A DNA stretch of 64,000 nucleotides from Cedecea neteri. Its GTDB lineage: Bacteria; Pseudomonadota; Gammaproteobacteria; Enterobacterales; Enterobacteriaceae. Under the pieces are notes generated by a model. It saw only the letters and a program-made list of their open reading frames with translations. It had not been told where the DNA came from and ran no database searches. The translations under genes were made by a program, and so were the position numbers. Positions 1 through 7,787 of this stretch are shown here, in pieces. Positions within the stretch are counted from its first letter, which is position 1, and every line of letters starts with the position of its first letter. The stretch spans positions 620,001-684,000 of the forward strand of contig NZ_CP009451.1 in the NCBI RefSeq assembly GCF_000757825.1, read 5' to 3'.

Positions 1-102
1 GCCGATGTAGACCGCATCCGCGCCATGGAGAATGGCTTCGCGGGCGATGGCGGTATCACGGGCAGGGCTGAGTAATTCAAGTTGATTCGCGTGCAGGCGC
101 AT
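1..102 (-). CDS. rlhA: 23S rRNA C2501 hydroxylase RlhA (U32 peptidase family), N-terminal fragment
   Basis: The gene runs off the left edge, so only about 34 N-terminal residues are visible. They contain LELLSPARD followed by AIAREAILHGADAVYIG, which matches the start of E. coli RlhA (YdcP), a U32-family protein that hydroxylates C2501 of 23S rRNA. The ATG at 102 gives an N-terminus a few residues different from the E. coli one (MRLHANQ before LELLSP). The neighbours sutR and ydcO are also its neighbours in E. coli, which supports the call. The rest of the protein, including the catalytic region, cannot be judged here. Confidence 0.85.
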   Translation of the reverse strand, partial: MRLHANQLELLSPARDTAIAREAILHGADAVYIG

Positions 103-172
103 AGTTTGTCGTGTTCTGTAATGGGCGAAAGGCGGCTATTGTAGTCACTTCCCCCGCGCAAAAACAGGGGGA

Positions 173-712
173 TTATGCGGTCGTCGCGGGATAGTGGATC
201 AGCGAGTGAAAATGCGTCTCATCGGCACCTGAATTGCGGTAGGCGTGGGGGCGATCGCCGTGGAATTTCAGGCCTTCTCCGGCCGTCAAAATCAGCCATT
301 CGCCGTCGACATTCATCTCCAGCGTACCGCTTATCACCACCACATGCTCAATCACGCCCGCGTCGTGCGCCGAAGACTCGCTCAGCGCGCCGGATGCCAG
401 GCGAATAGAAAAATGGTCAAAACGCAGCTGTGGATCGTAAGGAAACAGCGGCACCACCACCATTTCGCTGTGCTGCGGGTCGAAGACCGGACGTACGGGT
501 TCAACGCCGGCTTCCAGAAACACCGAAAACGGCACGTTAAAGCCGGTGGCAATTTTCCACAAGGTCGCCACCGTCGGGCTGGACTCGTTGCGTTCGATTT
601 GCCCGAGCATGGCCTTCGACACGCCGGTCTGCTCCGCCGCAAATGTCAGGCTCCAGCCTCTGGCCTGGCGCAGGCTTTTCAGGGTGTTCGCCAGATGTAG
701 CGCAATGTCCAT
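173..712 (-). CDS. sutR: XRE/cupin transcriptional regulator SutR (YdcN)
   Basis: A 179-residue regulator with an N-terminal XRE helix-turn-helix (about residues 10-65, including GVSKAMLGQIERNESSP) and a C-terminal cupin barrel (about residues 105-175, with HDAGVIEHVVVISG and HGDRPHAY). Size and architecture match E. coli SutR, described as a regulator of sulfur-utilisation genes. The start is fixed by AGGAGG a few bases upstream of ATG at 712. It is divergent from ydcO, with only about 95 bp between the starts. That gap holds a repeated near-palindrome that is a natural binding site for this protein (separate entry). Cupin ligand unknown. Confidence 0.9.
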   Translation of the reverse strand: MDIALHLANTLKSLRQARGWSLTFAAEQTGVSKAMLGQIERNESSPTVATLWKIATGFNVPFSVFLEAGVEPVRPVFDPQHSEMVVVPLFPYDPQLRFDHFSIRLASGALSESSAHDAGVIEHVVVISGTLEMNVDGEWLILTAGEGLKFHGDRPHAYRNSGADETHFHSLIHYPATTA

Positions 713-747
713 TTTCTTCCTCCTGTTGACGGCGAAGTATAGCGCCT

Positions 748-795
748 TGTGCGCTATAACGCACGATGCTATATTTCGCGGACGTTATAACGCAC
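748..795. promoter_or_regulatory. Candidate SutR operator pair in the sutR-ydcO divergent promoter
   Basis: The decamer TATAACGCAC occurs twice in direct orientation, at 755-764 and 786-795, 31 bp apart (about three helical turns). The first copy is part of a near-perfect palindrome, GTGCGCTATAACGCAC at 749-764. Together they cover most of the space between the two start codons. Regulators usually bind such sites in their own divergent promoter, so I infer SutR control of both genes; no binding data were available to me. Confidence 0.5.
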
Positions 796-807
796 AACGA
801 GTTTATT

Positions 808-1974
808 ATGCGCCTTTCTTTGCTGCCGTTTCCCACCGTTCTGGCCGGTTTTGTTGCCGTGCTGGTCGGCTATGCCAGCTCCGCCGCCATTATCTGGCAG
901 GCCGCAGATGCCGCCGGGGCCACGTCCCACCAAATAGCCGGCTGGCTGACGATGCTGGGCATTGCCATGGGCATCAGCACGCTGGGACTGACGCTGTGGT
1001 ATCGCGCACCGATCCTGACGGCCTGGTCAACGCCGGGAGCCGCGCTGCTGGCCACCAGCCTGCCGGGGCATAGCCTGAGTGAAGCCATTGGCATTTTTAT
1101 TTTTGCTTCGCTGCTGATCCTGATTTGCGGCGTGACCGGGCTGTTTGCCAGGCTGATGCGCCTGATCCCCCCTACGCTCTCCGCCGCCATGCTGGCCGGG
1201 GTTCTGCTCAGGTTTGGCCTAGATACTTTCACCTCGTTACAGGGTCACTTTTTGCTGAGCGGGAGCATGCTGCTTGGCTGGCTGCTGGCGAAGGTCTTTG
1301 CCCCGCGCTATGCCGTCGTCGTCGCCATGCTGATCGGCCTGCTGATTTGCCTCGTCACCGGCGAGCTTCACACGGGGAGCGTTCCGGTTTCTGTGGCGGT
1401 CCCCGAGTTCACTTCCCCGTCGTTGAGCGTGGCCAGCCTGTTGGGCATCGGCGTGCCTTTTTTCCTGGTAACGATGGCGTCACAAAATGCCCCCGGCATC
1501 GCCACGCTGGCGGCCTCCGGCTATAAAGTGCCGGTTTCACCGCTGATTGTCGTGACCGCCTTAATTGCCCTGTTGCTGGCGCCGTTCGGCGTGTTTTCGG
1601 TTTGTATCGCCGCCATTACCGCCGCCATTTGCCAGGGGGCAGAAGCCCATCCGGACAAGGACAAGCGCTGGCTTGCCGCCGCCGCTGCGGGCGTGTTTTA
1701 TTTGATTGCCGGCGTTTTCGGCGGGTCGATTTCAACGCTGCTGACCGCCCTGCCGCTGGCCTGGATCCACACCCTTGCCGGGCTGGCCCTGCTGGGCACG
1801 ATTGCCGGCAGCCTGCACCAGGCGCTGAATCACGAGCGGGACAGGGACGCGGCTATCGTCACGTTCCTGGTTACTGCCTCGGGGGTGAATCTGCTGGGCG
1901 TCAGCTCTGCGTTTTGGGGGGTAATTGCCGGAGGGATTTGCTATACCGCGTTTTCACGCCTTAAGCGCGCGTAG
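808..1974 (+). CDS. ydcO: BenE-family inner-membrane transporter YdcO
   Basis: 388 residues with about 11-12 hydrophobic segments. It matches E. coli YdcO closely, for example PTVLAGFVAVLVGYASSAA near the N-terminus, AWSTPGAALL and ITAAICQGAEAHPDKD. BenE proteins are thought to be benzoate/proton symporters, but the substrate of YdcO is not established. An upstream in-frame start at 766 exists; ATG at 808 is preferred because it gives the E. coli N-terminus and because 766 would put the start inside the regulatory repeats. It is divergent from sutR. Its last 21 bp overlap the 3' end of the convergent AraC-family gene. Confidence 0.88.
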   Translation: MRLSLLPFPTVLAGFVAVLVGYASSAAIIWQAADAAGATSHQIAGWLTMLGIAMGISTLGLTLWYRAPILTAWSTPGAALLATSLPGHSLSEAIGIFIFASLLILICGVTGLFARLMRLIPPTLSAAMLAGVLLRFGLDTFTSLQGHFLLSGSMLLGWLLAKVFAPRYAVVVAMLIGLLICLVTGELHTGSVPVSVAVPEFTSPSLSVASLLGIGVPFFLVTMASQNAPGIATLAASGYKVPVSPLIVVTALIALLLAPFGVFSVCIAAITAAICQGAEAHPDKDKRWLAAAAAGVFYLIAGVFGGSISTLLTALPLAWIHTLAGLALLGTIAGSLHQALNHERDRDAAIVTFLVTASGVNLLGVSSAFWGVIAGGICYTAFSRLKRA

Positions 1975-2850
1975 CTGCGACGGCGTGGCGCCAAAGACGC
2001 TTTTGAAGCGGTTGCTGAAATGACTGGGCGAGCTAAATCCGCAGGCCATGGCGATATCCGTTAACGGTAACCGCCCCTGGCGTACCAGCGTTTCTGCCTT
2101 CGCCATTCTGCGCTGCATAACGAACTGATGCGGCGCCTGGCCGGTCGACTGCTTGAACATGCGTGCAAAGTGGTACTCGCTGAGATCTGCCAGCCGGGCA
2201 AGCTCGCTGAGCGTCAGCGCTTCGCTGAGGTTCTGTTCGATGTATGCCTGCACGTTTCGCAGCACCGCAGGCGCAAGCCCGCCGCGCACCGTCGGCAGCT
2301 TCCACTGCACGCTGCTGTAATGCTGCACCAGGTGCGTCAGCAGCAGCGTGGAAGCCGTGCTTAGCGTCAGGTGATTCGCCCGCTGCTGCCAGTCGCTGCT
2401 GAGCAAGAAATGGCGATAAAGCTGGGTGATCCGTGCATCGTCGGCAAAGGTTTTTTCATCGAGGTTGATGGCCGCCGGGCTACGATCCCAAATCTGCGCG
2501 GCAATCTCTTTGAGGTGTTCGTCGGTGCAGTACAGATGCACAAACGAGAAGTCATCCCGTACGTCCCACGTCGATTCACTGTCTTCCGGCATGATACAGA
2601 AGCGATCCGGGCCGCCGCCGTTGCGCCAGCCTGAAGCCGTTTTTTGGTAGGTTTCGTACCCTTCGGTAACGTAAAGGCTGAGCGTGTGGTGATCGCAACG
2701 CTGGGTAATACAGTCGTTACCGTTTGACCAGGCGGCGAGCTGAACCCCTGAGCCAAGCTGAACGCTGCCGTTCAGGCGGGCTTTGTGCTGCTGCAGGTTT
2801 TCAAAGGCGTGATATGGCGTGGTCATAGGGGACGTTGGCTTCTGGAACAT
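1954..2850 (-). CDS. AraC-family transcriptional regulator
   Basis: 298 residues. The C-terminal ~100 residues form an AraC/XylS double helix-turn-helix: LSELARLADLSEYHFARMFK for the first helix pair, then LTDIAMACGFSSPSHFSNRF for the second. The N-terminal ~180 residues resemble the cupin-like sensor domain of this family, with no ligand signature I recognise. ATG at 2850 is listed; ATG at 2826 is a possible alternative, neither having a strong ribosome site. It is divergent from the EamA transporter at 2999, a common regulator-target arrangement, so control of that transporter is inferred. It is not part of the E. coli ydc cluster. Confidence 0.8.
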   Translation of the reverse strand: MFQKPTSPMTTPYHAFENLQQHKARLNGSVQLGSGVQLAAWSNGNDCITQRCDHHTLSLYVTEGYETYQKTASGWRNGGGPDRFCIMPEDSESTWDVRDDFSFVHLYCTDEHLKEIAAQIWDRSPAAINLDEKTFADDARITQLYRHFLLSSDWQQRANHLTLSTASTLLLTHLVQHYSSVQWKLPTVRGGLAPAVLRNVQAYIEQNLSEALTLSELARLADLSEYHFARMFKQSTGQAPHQFVMQRRMAKAETLVRQGRLPLTDIAMACGFSSPSHFSNRFKSVFGATPSQLRALKA

Positions 2851-2998
2851 ACTGGCTAGTGTAAGGACTGCGTTCGGCCATCGCCACTGCCGCCGTGAAA
2901 AAAAACCGCAAGAATATGTAAGTCGGCCCCCCGGATGAAAGCCGAAAGCAAAGCAAAAACGGATACTCGTGGTCTGATTTTGGCTGAAGAGAACAACA

Positions 2999-3898
2999 AT
3001 GAACGCTTTGCTTTATATTCTGGTGGTGGTGATTTGGGGGACTACGTGGATTGCCATTTATATGCAACAGGGGGTGGTTTCGGTTCCGGTGTCTATCTTC
3101 TGGCGCTTTGCCGTGGCGGCGGTGGTGATGCTGGTTGCCCTTCTGGCGCTGGGTCGCCTGAAGCGCATCGGGCTCAAAGACCACCTGTTTTGCGTGCTGC
3201 AGGGCGCGTGTGTGTTCGGTTTCAACTTCTTCTGCTTCTATCACGCCGCCGCGTATATCAGCTCCGGGCTGGAGTCGGTGATTTTCTCGATGGCGGTCTT
3301 GTTTAACGCCTTCAACAACCTGCTGTTCTTCCGCAAGAAGCCTTCTCCGCGCGTATTGCCCGCTGCGGCGCTCGGGATTGCCGGGATCGTCGCTCTGTTC
3401 TGGCACGATCTGGTTGCGACCCAAATGGCACCTTCGCTGCTCATCGGCATCGGCCTCAGCGCACTCGGCACGTTTGGCTTCTCTTTGGGGAATATGATCA
3501 GCGCCCGTCACCAAAGCCGGGGCCTGGAAACGCTGTCGACCAATACCTATGCGATGTTCTACGGCACCGCGATTATGGGCGTGGTGGCGCTGGCGAGCGG
3601 CGAGTCGTTTATGCCTGACTTCACCGCGCGCTACATCGGTTCGCTGCTTTATCTCGCGATCTTTGGCTCGGTGATTGCTTTTGGCGCCTATTTCACGCTG
3701 GTTGGCCGTATCGGCGCAAGCCAGGCTGCCTACAGCACGCTGCTCTTCCCGCTGGTTGCGCTGACGCTGTCGACGGTTTACGAAGGCTACATCTGGCACG
3801 CGAATGCGGTGCTGGGGCTGGTGATGATTCTGCTGGGCAACCTGGTGATGTTTGCGAAACCCGAGCAGTGGCTGCCGTGGCGTAGAAAACTGGCGTAA
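2999..3898 (+). CDS. EamA/DMT-superfamily transporter
   Basis: 299 residues with ten predicted membrane helices arranged as two EamA repeats. The first begins at the N-terminus (VVVIWGTTWIAIYMQQG), the second around residue 145 (LIGIGLSALGTFGFSLGN). The C-terminal repeat has the usual ATP-independent exporter features such as GASQAAYSTLLFPLVALTLS. Drug/metabolite transporters of this type export amino acids or other small metabolites; the substrate cannot be read from sequence. It is divergent from the AraC regulator and ends at a strong bidirectional hairpin. Confidence 0.82.
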   Translation: MNALLYILVVVIWGTTWIAIYMQQGVVSVPVSIFWRFAVAAVVMLVALLALGRLKRIGLKDHLFCVLQGACVFGFNFFCFYHAAAYISSGLESVIFSMAVLFNAFNNLLFFRKKPSPRVLPAAALGIAGIVALFWHDLVATQMAPSLLIGIGLSALGTFGFSLGNMISARHQSRGLETLSTNTYAMFYGTAIMGVVALASGESFMPDFTARYIGSLLYLAIFGSVIAFGAYFTLVGRIGASQAAYSTLLFPLVALTLSTVYEGYIWHANAVLGLVMILLGNLVMFAKPEQWLPWRRKLA

Positions 3899-3900
3899 TA

Positions 3901-3933
3901 AAAAACCGCAGCTTTTTCAGGGCTGCGGTTTTT
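3901..3933. terminator. Bidirectional intrinsic terminator
   Basis: Perfect 12-bp arms (AAAAACCGCAGC at 3901-3912 and its complement at 3922-3933) around a 9-nt loop, with A and T runs on the two sides. It can end both the EamA gene (+) and the converging DUF3313 lipoprotein gene (-). Confidence 0.85.
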
Positions 3934-3949
3934 GCCTGCATGACCGGCG

Positions 3950-4618
3950 TTATTTATTCGGCACGTCAAACATCGTGGCGTCGGTGGCTAAATCATCCAC
4001 CACCTGTTTCAGGGTATCAACGGTGACTTTGGCATTCTCATTGCTCAGCGTTTTCCCCTCGCCCTTACGCACCACGCGCAAAACGGGTTTATTGGTGGAC
4101 GCGTCAATCAGCTCACCTTCGAAGTAGAGATCGGTATTCATGGTGCGGTGGCCTGTGGCCATTTGCGTGCCCGCCACCACCATCGCAATCGGGATCACCT
4201 CGTAGTACTGCAGGCCTTCTTTACTGCTGTCCACGCCGGTAATCGCCCCACGGAAAATTAAACTGCGTGGGCCAGGCGTCGTCACCAAAGGCTTGCGCTG
4301 TTGTGCCGCGGCCTTCAGCTTAGTGTTAGTATAGGCCAGCAGGCCATCCAGCGTTTGCTGGCCAATCTGAGTCGTCGGTTTAGGCGTCGGATAATAAACT
4401 ACCGGGTTATACACCAGGCTGTCGTAGTTGCTGGGTTTAAAGTTCGGGTCAACCCAGCGCATAACGGTTTTGCCGGTCGCCGATTTTGTTTCCTGCAGGC
4501 CGGAGTAATCTTTTAGAAATCCAGAGTATTTTTCCGGTGAGGTGGTTTTTGAAGCACACCCCGCCAGCGCTAATAAACCTGCCAGACAAGCCACTTTAAA
4601 ATACGTTGTGGTACGCAT
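3950..4618 (-). CDS. DUF3313-type outer-membrane lipoprotein
   Basis: 222 residues with a lipoprotein signal peptide: hydrophobic stretch, lipobox LAGC and acylated Cys at about residue 21. The residue after Cys is Ala, which does not signal retention in the inner membrane, so an outer-membrane location is likely. The mature part matches my recollection of DUF3313 proteins, including YSGFLKDYSGLQ, a long central domain and a C-terminal region with DASTNKPVLRVVRKGEG. Function unknown. Ribosome site CAGGAA precedes ATG at 4618. Single gene bounded by terminator hairpins and the RpiR regulator. Confidence 0.75.
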   Translation of the reverse strand: MRTTTYFKVACLAGLLALAGCASKTTSPEKYSGFLKDYSGLQETKSATGKTVMRWVDPNFKPSNYDSLVYNPVVYYPTPKPTTQIGQQTLDGLLAYTNTKLKAAAQQRKPLVTTPGPRSLIFRGAITGVDSSKEGLQYYEVIPIAMVVAGTQMATGHRTMNTDLYFEGELIDASTNKPVLRVVRKGEGKTLSNENAKVTVDTLKQVVDDLATDATMFDVPNK

Positions 4619-4706
4619 CGTTTGTTCCTGTTAGTTTGTGTAAGCCTTTCAGGTATAGCAAAAAACGACACTTCCTGTAGGGATAAAGCTGCTTTGATGC
4701 AAAAAC

Positions 4707-5822
4707 TCAGATCTGCCGCTCATCTCCTGCGGCGGCGACGCCATCGCACAGCAGGTCGATAATCAATAACGCACCATATTGCCCCTCTCCGGGAGAAAGC
4801 CAGACGTCTCCGGCCTGCGCCGCGCTGGTGGGATCTTTGGTCACCATGATTATCGCCGCGCCCTGCCGCCTGGCCTGCTGCACCGCCGCAAGCAGCGCGC
4901 TGTCCGGCGTTGAGCTGGCGAAGACAATCATCGCCTGCCCCGCATTCAGCATCGAGGCGGTGAAGCTCATCAGCGCCGGGTCATAGCAGACGCTGGCGGG
5001 CTGCCCCAGCGTCAGTAAGCGATACTGCAGCAGGCTGGCAAAAGGCGTGTCCGCCGCACCGGCGCTAAAAATATGAATCGCATTGGCTCGCCTGAGCAGC
5101 GCCACGGCACGGGTGACGCTCGCCTCAGGCAACGTTTCCAGCTGCTGACTCAGCGACTGCTGGATGCTGCCCAAACGCTGCTGCCAGGCAGCAGACAGCT
5201 CGCTGCCCGGCATGGCGGTACTGGCCTGCGCCAGCTTCATGCGTAAATCACGAATATCATCGCAGCCGGCGGCTCGGGCAAAACGGGTGATCGTCGCCGG
5301 ACTCACGCCCGCCGCCTGCGCCAACTGGTCAATGGTGGCCGAGGAGGCAAAACCCGGATCGTGCAGAATAGCCTGCGCTACCCTGGACTCCTGCTGGCTG
5401 AACTCCGCCAGCTTCTGCCGAATGCGGCTGATAATATCGCCGTCCGTATCCCGCCCGATGGAGTGTGAAAAACGCGCCAGCACGTCTTTAGCCACGCCGC
5501 CACGACAGGCCAGAAATTGCAGCGTCTCGTTATCTACCCATGCCGCATCCCCCAGTACCTGAGACGGCGCGGCTAACGCTGCCTGTACCCGGCTGTCGTG
5601 CCGCTGGTGGCGAACCTGACCGAGGAAATCATTCATGTCGCTGCAGCCTATGGTGCGGGCAAACTGCTGCAAGGTCGCCTGGCTCACGCCCGCACGGGCG
5701 GCCAGCTGCTCCATCGTCGCATCCGGTAGCTGGAAAAAATTCTCAAGAAAAAAGCGTGCCAGCCGGGTCTCCTGCGGAGAAGAGTCCGCTAACCCATGGA
5801 CCAGGTGATAAACAATATCCAT
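4707..5822 (-). CDS. RpiR-family regulator with duplicated HTH domain and one SIS domain
   Basis: 371 residues, longer than the usual ~280 of RpiR/MurR regulators. Two HTH_6 units are visible. The first, about residues 1-75, has MEQLAARAGVSQATLQQFAR. The second, about 125-200, has IDQLAQAAGVSPATITRFAR, closer to the family consensus. A C-terminal SIS sugar-phosphate-binding domain follows (about 225-350), including NAIHIFSAGAADT and IVFASSTPDSALL. It is divergent from the PTS operon beginning at 6072. Three copies of one palindrome in the intervening DNA make it the obvious local regulator. Likely inducer: a phosphorylated beta-glucoside or its hydrolysis product (inference). The duplicated DNA-binding domain is unusual. 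Confidence 0.8.
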   Translation of the reverse strand: MDIVYHLVHGLADSSPQETRLARFFLENFFQLPDATMEQLAARAGVSQATLQQFARTIGCSDMNDFLGQVRHQRHDSRVQAALAAPSQVLGDAAWVDNETLQFLACRGGVAKDVLARFSHSIGRDTDGDIISRIRQKLAEFSQQESRVAQAILHDPGFASSATIDQLAQAAGVSPATITRFARAAGCDDIRDLRMKLAQASTAMPGSELSAAWQQRLGSIQQSLSQQLETLPEASVTRAVALLRRANAIHIFSAGAADTPFASLLQYRLLTLGQPASVCYDPALMSFTASMLNAGQAMIVFASSTPDSALLAAVQQARRQGAAIIMVTKDPTSAAQAGDVWLSPGEGQYGALLIIDLLCDGVAAAGDERQI

Positions 5823-5875
5823 CGCTGAAAGATTCCTTGCGTCTGCGTCACGGGCGAATAAACCATCATAATTCC

Positions 5876-6054
5876 TTGAAATTATTTTTCAATTACCATT
5901 GCCGTCATGCCTCTCACTTTCGCTATACCAGCCCGACAACCTCCTGACTCCCCTTTAATATTCGGGAAACCAATAATCCAACGCAGATCACGGTCATGAA
6001 AATAATTTTCATACATGCTGAATAAACGCGCTGTTGTTTGAAACACGTTTTCAA
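5876..6054. promoter_or_regulatory. Three RpiR-type operators, WTGAAA-N5-TTTCAW
   Basis: Three 17-bp palindromes lie between the regulator and the EIIB gene: TTGAAA-N5-TTTCAA at 5876-5892, ATGAAA-N5-TTTCAT at 5996-6012 and TTGAAA-N5-TTTCAA at 6038-6054. Spacer sequences differ while the arms are conserved, as expected of protein sites. Centres are 120 and 42 bp apart, so the last two are about four helical turns apart. The site at 5876 lies close to the regulator start (autoregulation), and the one at 6038 sits just upstream of the EIIB ribosome site (repression of the operon). Assignment to the adjacent RpiR protein is inference. Confidence 0.65.
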
Positions 6055-6071
6055 TTTGAAGGATAAAGGTA

Positions 6072-6377
6072 ATGAAGAAGATCATGTTGTGTTGCGCCGC
6101 GGGAATGTCCACCAGCATGCTGGTGCAAAAGATGCGTGCCGAGGCCACAAAGCGCGCGCTGGACGTGCAGATTGACGCCGTCTCCGTCGCAGAAATTGAA
6201 AGCCATCTCCAGAGCGCCGACGTGGTGCTGCTTGGCCCTCAGGTGCAGTTTGAGCTGGCCCGTCTGGCCGAGCTTTCTGCCCCGTCAGGTAAGCCGGTGG
6301 CGGTTATCGACATGATGGATTACGGCACCATGCGCGGCGACCGCGTGCTGGATAAAGCTCTTACCCTGATGGCCTGA
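6072..6377 (+). CDS. PTS lactose/cellobiose-family EIIB component
   Basis: A 101-residue cytoplasmic EIIB. The phosphorylation site is in the N-terminal loop MLCCAAGMSTSMLV; by the family pattern CAAGMST the second Cys (residue 8) carries the phosphate. It takes phosphate from an EIIA and passes it to sugar bound by the EIIC at 7788. First gene of an EIIB-GH4-EIIC operon under the RpiR operators. Resembles ChbB of the chitobiose system, but no ChbA-type EIIA is encoded nearby. Confidence 0.88.
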   Translation: MKKIMLCCAAGMSTSMLVQKMRAEATKRALDVQIDAVSVAEIESHLQSADVVLLGPQVQFELARLAELSAPSGKPVAVIDMMDYGTMRGDRVLDKALTLMA

Positions 6378-6393
6378 TACGCGGGAGAAAACG

Positions 6394-7695
6394 ATGAAAA
6401 TTACCGTTGTGGGCGGGGGCAGCAGCTATACCCCTGAACTGATTGAAGGCCTGATTCTTCGCCATGCCGCCCTGCCGATGACGGAGCTGGCGCTGGTGGA
6501 CGTGGAAGCCGGGCGCCAGAAGGTTGAGATTATCGCCGCGCTGGCCCGCCGCATGTTCGACAGCAAATGCCTGGAGCAGGTCAAGGTGTCGGTGCATTAC
6601 GATCCTGACGCGGCGATTGCGGGCTCCAGCTTTGTGCTGACCCAGCTTCGCGTTGGGCAGCTACCCGCTCGTGCCGCCGATGAACGCCTCGGCCTCAGCC
6701 ATGAGCTGCTGGGCCAGGAGACAACCGGCGTCGGCGGTTTTGCCAAGGCGTTGCGTACCATTCCGGTGATGCTTGATATTGCGAAGCGCGTCGAACGCCT
6801 CGCGCCGAATGCGTGGATTATTAACTTCACCAACCCGGCAGGCATCGTCACCGAGGCCGTGTCCCGCTACAGTGCAGCCAACATCGTTGGTTTGTGTAAC
6901 GTGCCGGTGACCATGCACCATACCATCGCCGACATGCTCAAACTGCCTTACGACAAAGTCACGCTGCGCTTTGCCGGACTTAACCATATGGTCTGGGTAC
7001 ATGAAGTGATTGCCGATGGCCGTGACGCGACCGCCGAGGTGATTGAAATGCTATGCGACGGCGAGCAGCTTTCAATGAACAACATCAAAGCGATTCCGTG
7101 GCCGCCTGCCCTGCTGCGCGCCCTGAAAGCGATTCCTTGCCCGTATCATCGTTACTTCTGGCAAACCCGCACCATGCTGAAGGATGAGCTGGCCGACGCC
7201 GCGAACGGAAAAGGCACCCGCGCCGAGCAGGTAATGAAAGTGGAGGCCGAACTGTTTGAGCTGTACGCCAACCCACAGCTCGACAAAAAGCCGGAGCAGC
7301 TCAGCCAGCGCGGCGGCTCATTCTATTCTGAAGTCGCCCTGGAGCTTATTGACGCCCTGCACAACAACCTCGGCAAGCAGATGGTGGTGAATACCGCTAA
7401 CAACGGCGCCATCCAGGGGCTACCGGACGATGCAGTTATCGAAACCAACTGCGTGATAGATGCACTGGGCGCCCACCCGCTGGCGTTCGGCAAACTTCCT
7501 CCTCTGATGAACGGCCTGACGCAGCAGGTGAAAGATTTTGAACGCCTGACGATTGAGGCGGCGGTTCACGGCGATAAGCAGCAGGCGCTCCTGGCGCTGA
7601 TAGCGAACCCGCTGGTGGCCGACGTGAATATTGCTCAGGCGCTGCTAGACGAAGTGCTTGAGAGTAACAAGGCGTGGCTGCCGCAGTTTAAATAG
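6394..7695 (+). CDS. 6-phospho-beta-glucosidase, glycoside hydrolase family 4
   Basis: 433 residues. Family 4 hallmarks are in place: an N-terminal NAD-binding motif VVGGGSSYTPEL, the metal and substrate motifs INFTNPAG and GLCNVPVTMHH, and FAGLNHMVWVHEV. These enzymes need NAD+ and a divalent metal and cleave phosphorylated disaccharides by a redox elimination mechanism. Closest recognisable relatives are CelF/LicH-type enzymes acting on 6-phospho-cellobiose or other 6-phospho-beta-glucosides. It lies 16 bp after the EIIB gene and before the EIIC gene, so it hydrolyses what the PTS imports. The exact sugar is inferred. Confidence 0.88.
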   Translation: MKITVVGGGSSYTPELIEGLILRHAALPMTELALVDVEAGRQKVEIIAALARRMFDSKCLEQVKVSVHYDPDAAIAGSSFVLTQLRVGQLPARAADERLGLSHELLGQETTGVGGFAKALRTIPVMLDIAKRVERLAPNAWIINFTNPAGIVTEAVSRYSAANIVGLCNVPVTMHHTIADMLKLPYDKVTLRFAGLNHMVWVHEVIADGRDATAEVIEMLCDGEQLSMNNIKAIPWPPALLRALKAIPCPYHRYFWQTRTMLKDELADAANGKGTRAEQVMKVEAELFELYANPQLDKKPEQLSQRGGSFYSEVALELIDALHNNLGKQMVVNTANNGAIQGLPDDAVIETNCVIDALGAHPLAFGKLPPLMNGLTQQVKDFERLTIEAAVHGDKQQALLALIANPLVADVNIAQALLDEVLESNKAWLPQFK

Positions 7696-7787
7696 CGCCG
7701 ATTACCGGTGGGCGCAGCTATGCCGCCCATCCCATTACAGAAACCAATAACAATAATGCCCGGCCATGCGCCGGGACAGGGGTAACC

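Noticed and set aside
2801..3799. 332-codon minus-strand ORF opposite the EamA gene
   Set aside because: Antisense shadow: composition is Arg/Gln/His-rich low complexity, with no domain, while the plus strand encodes a clear transporter.
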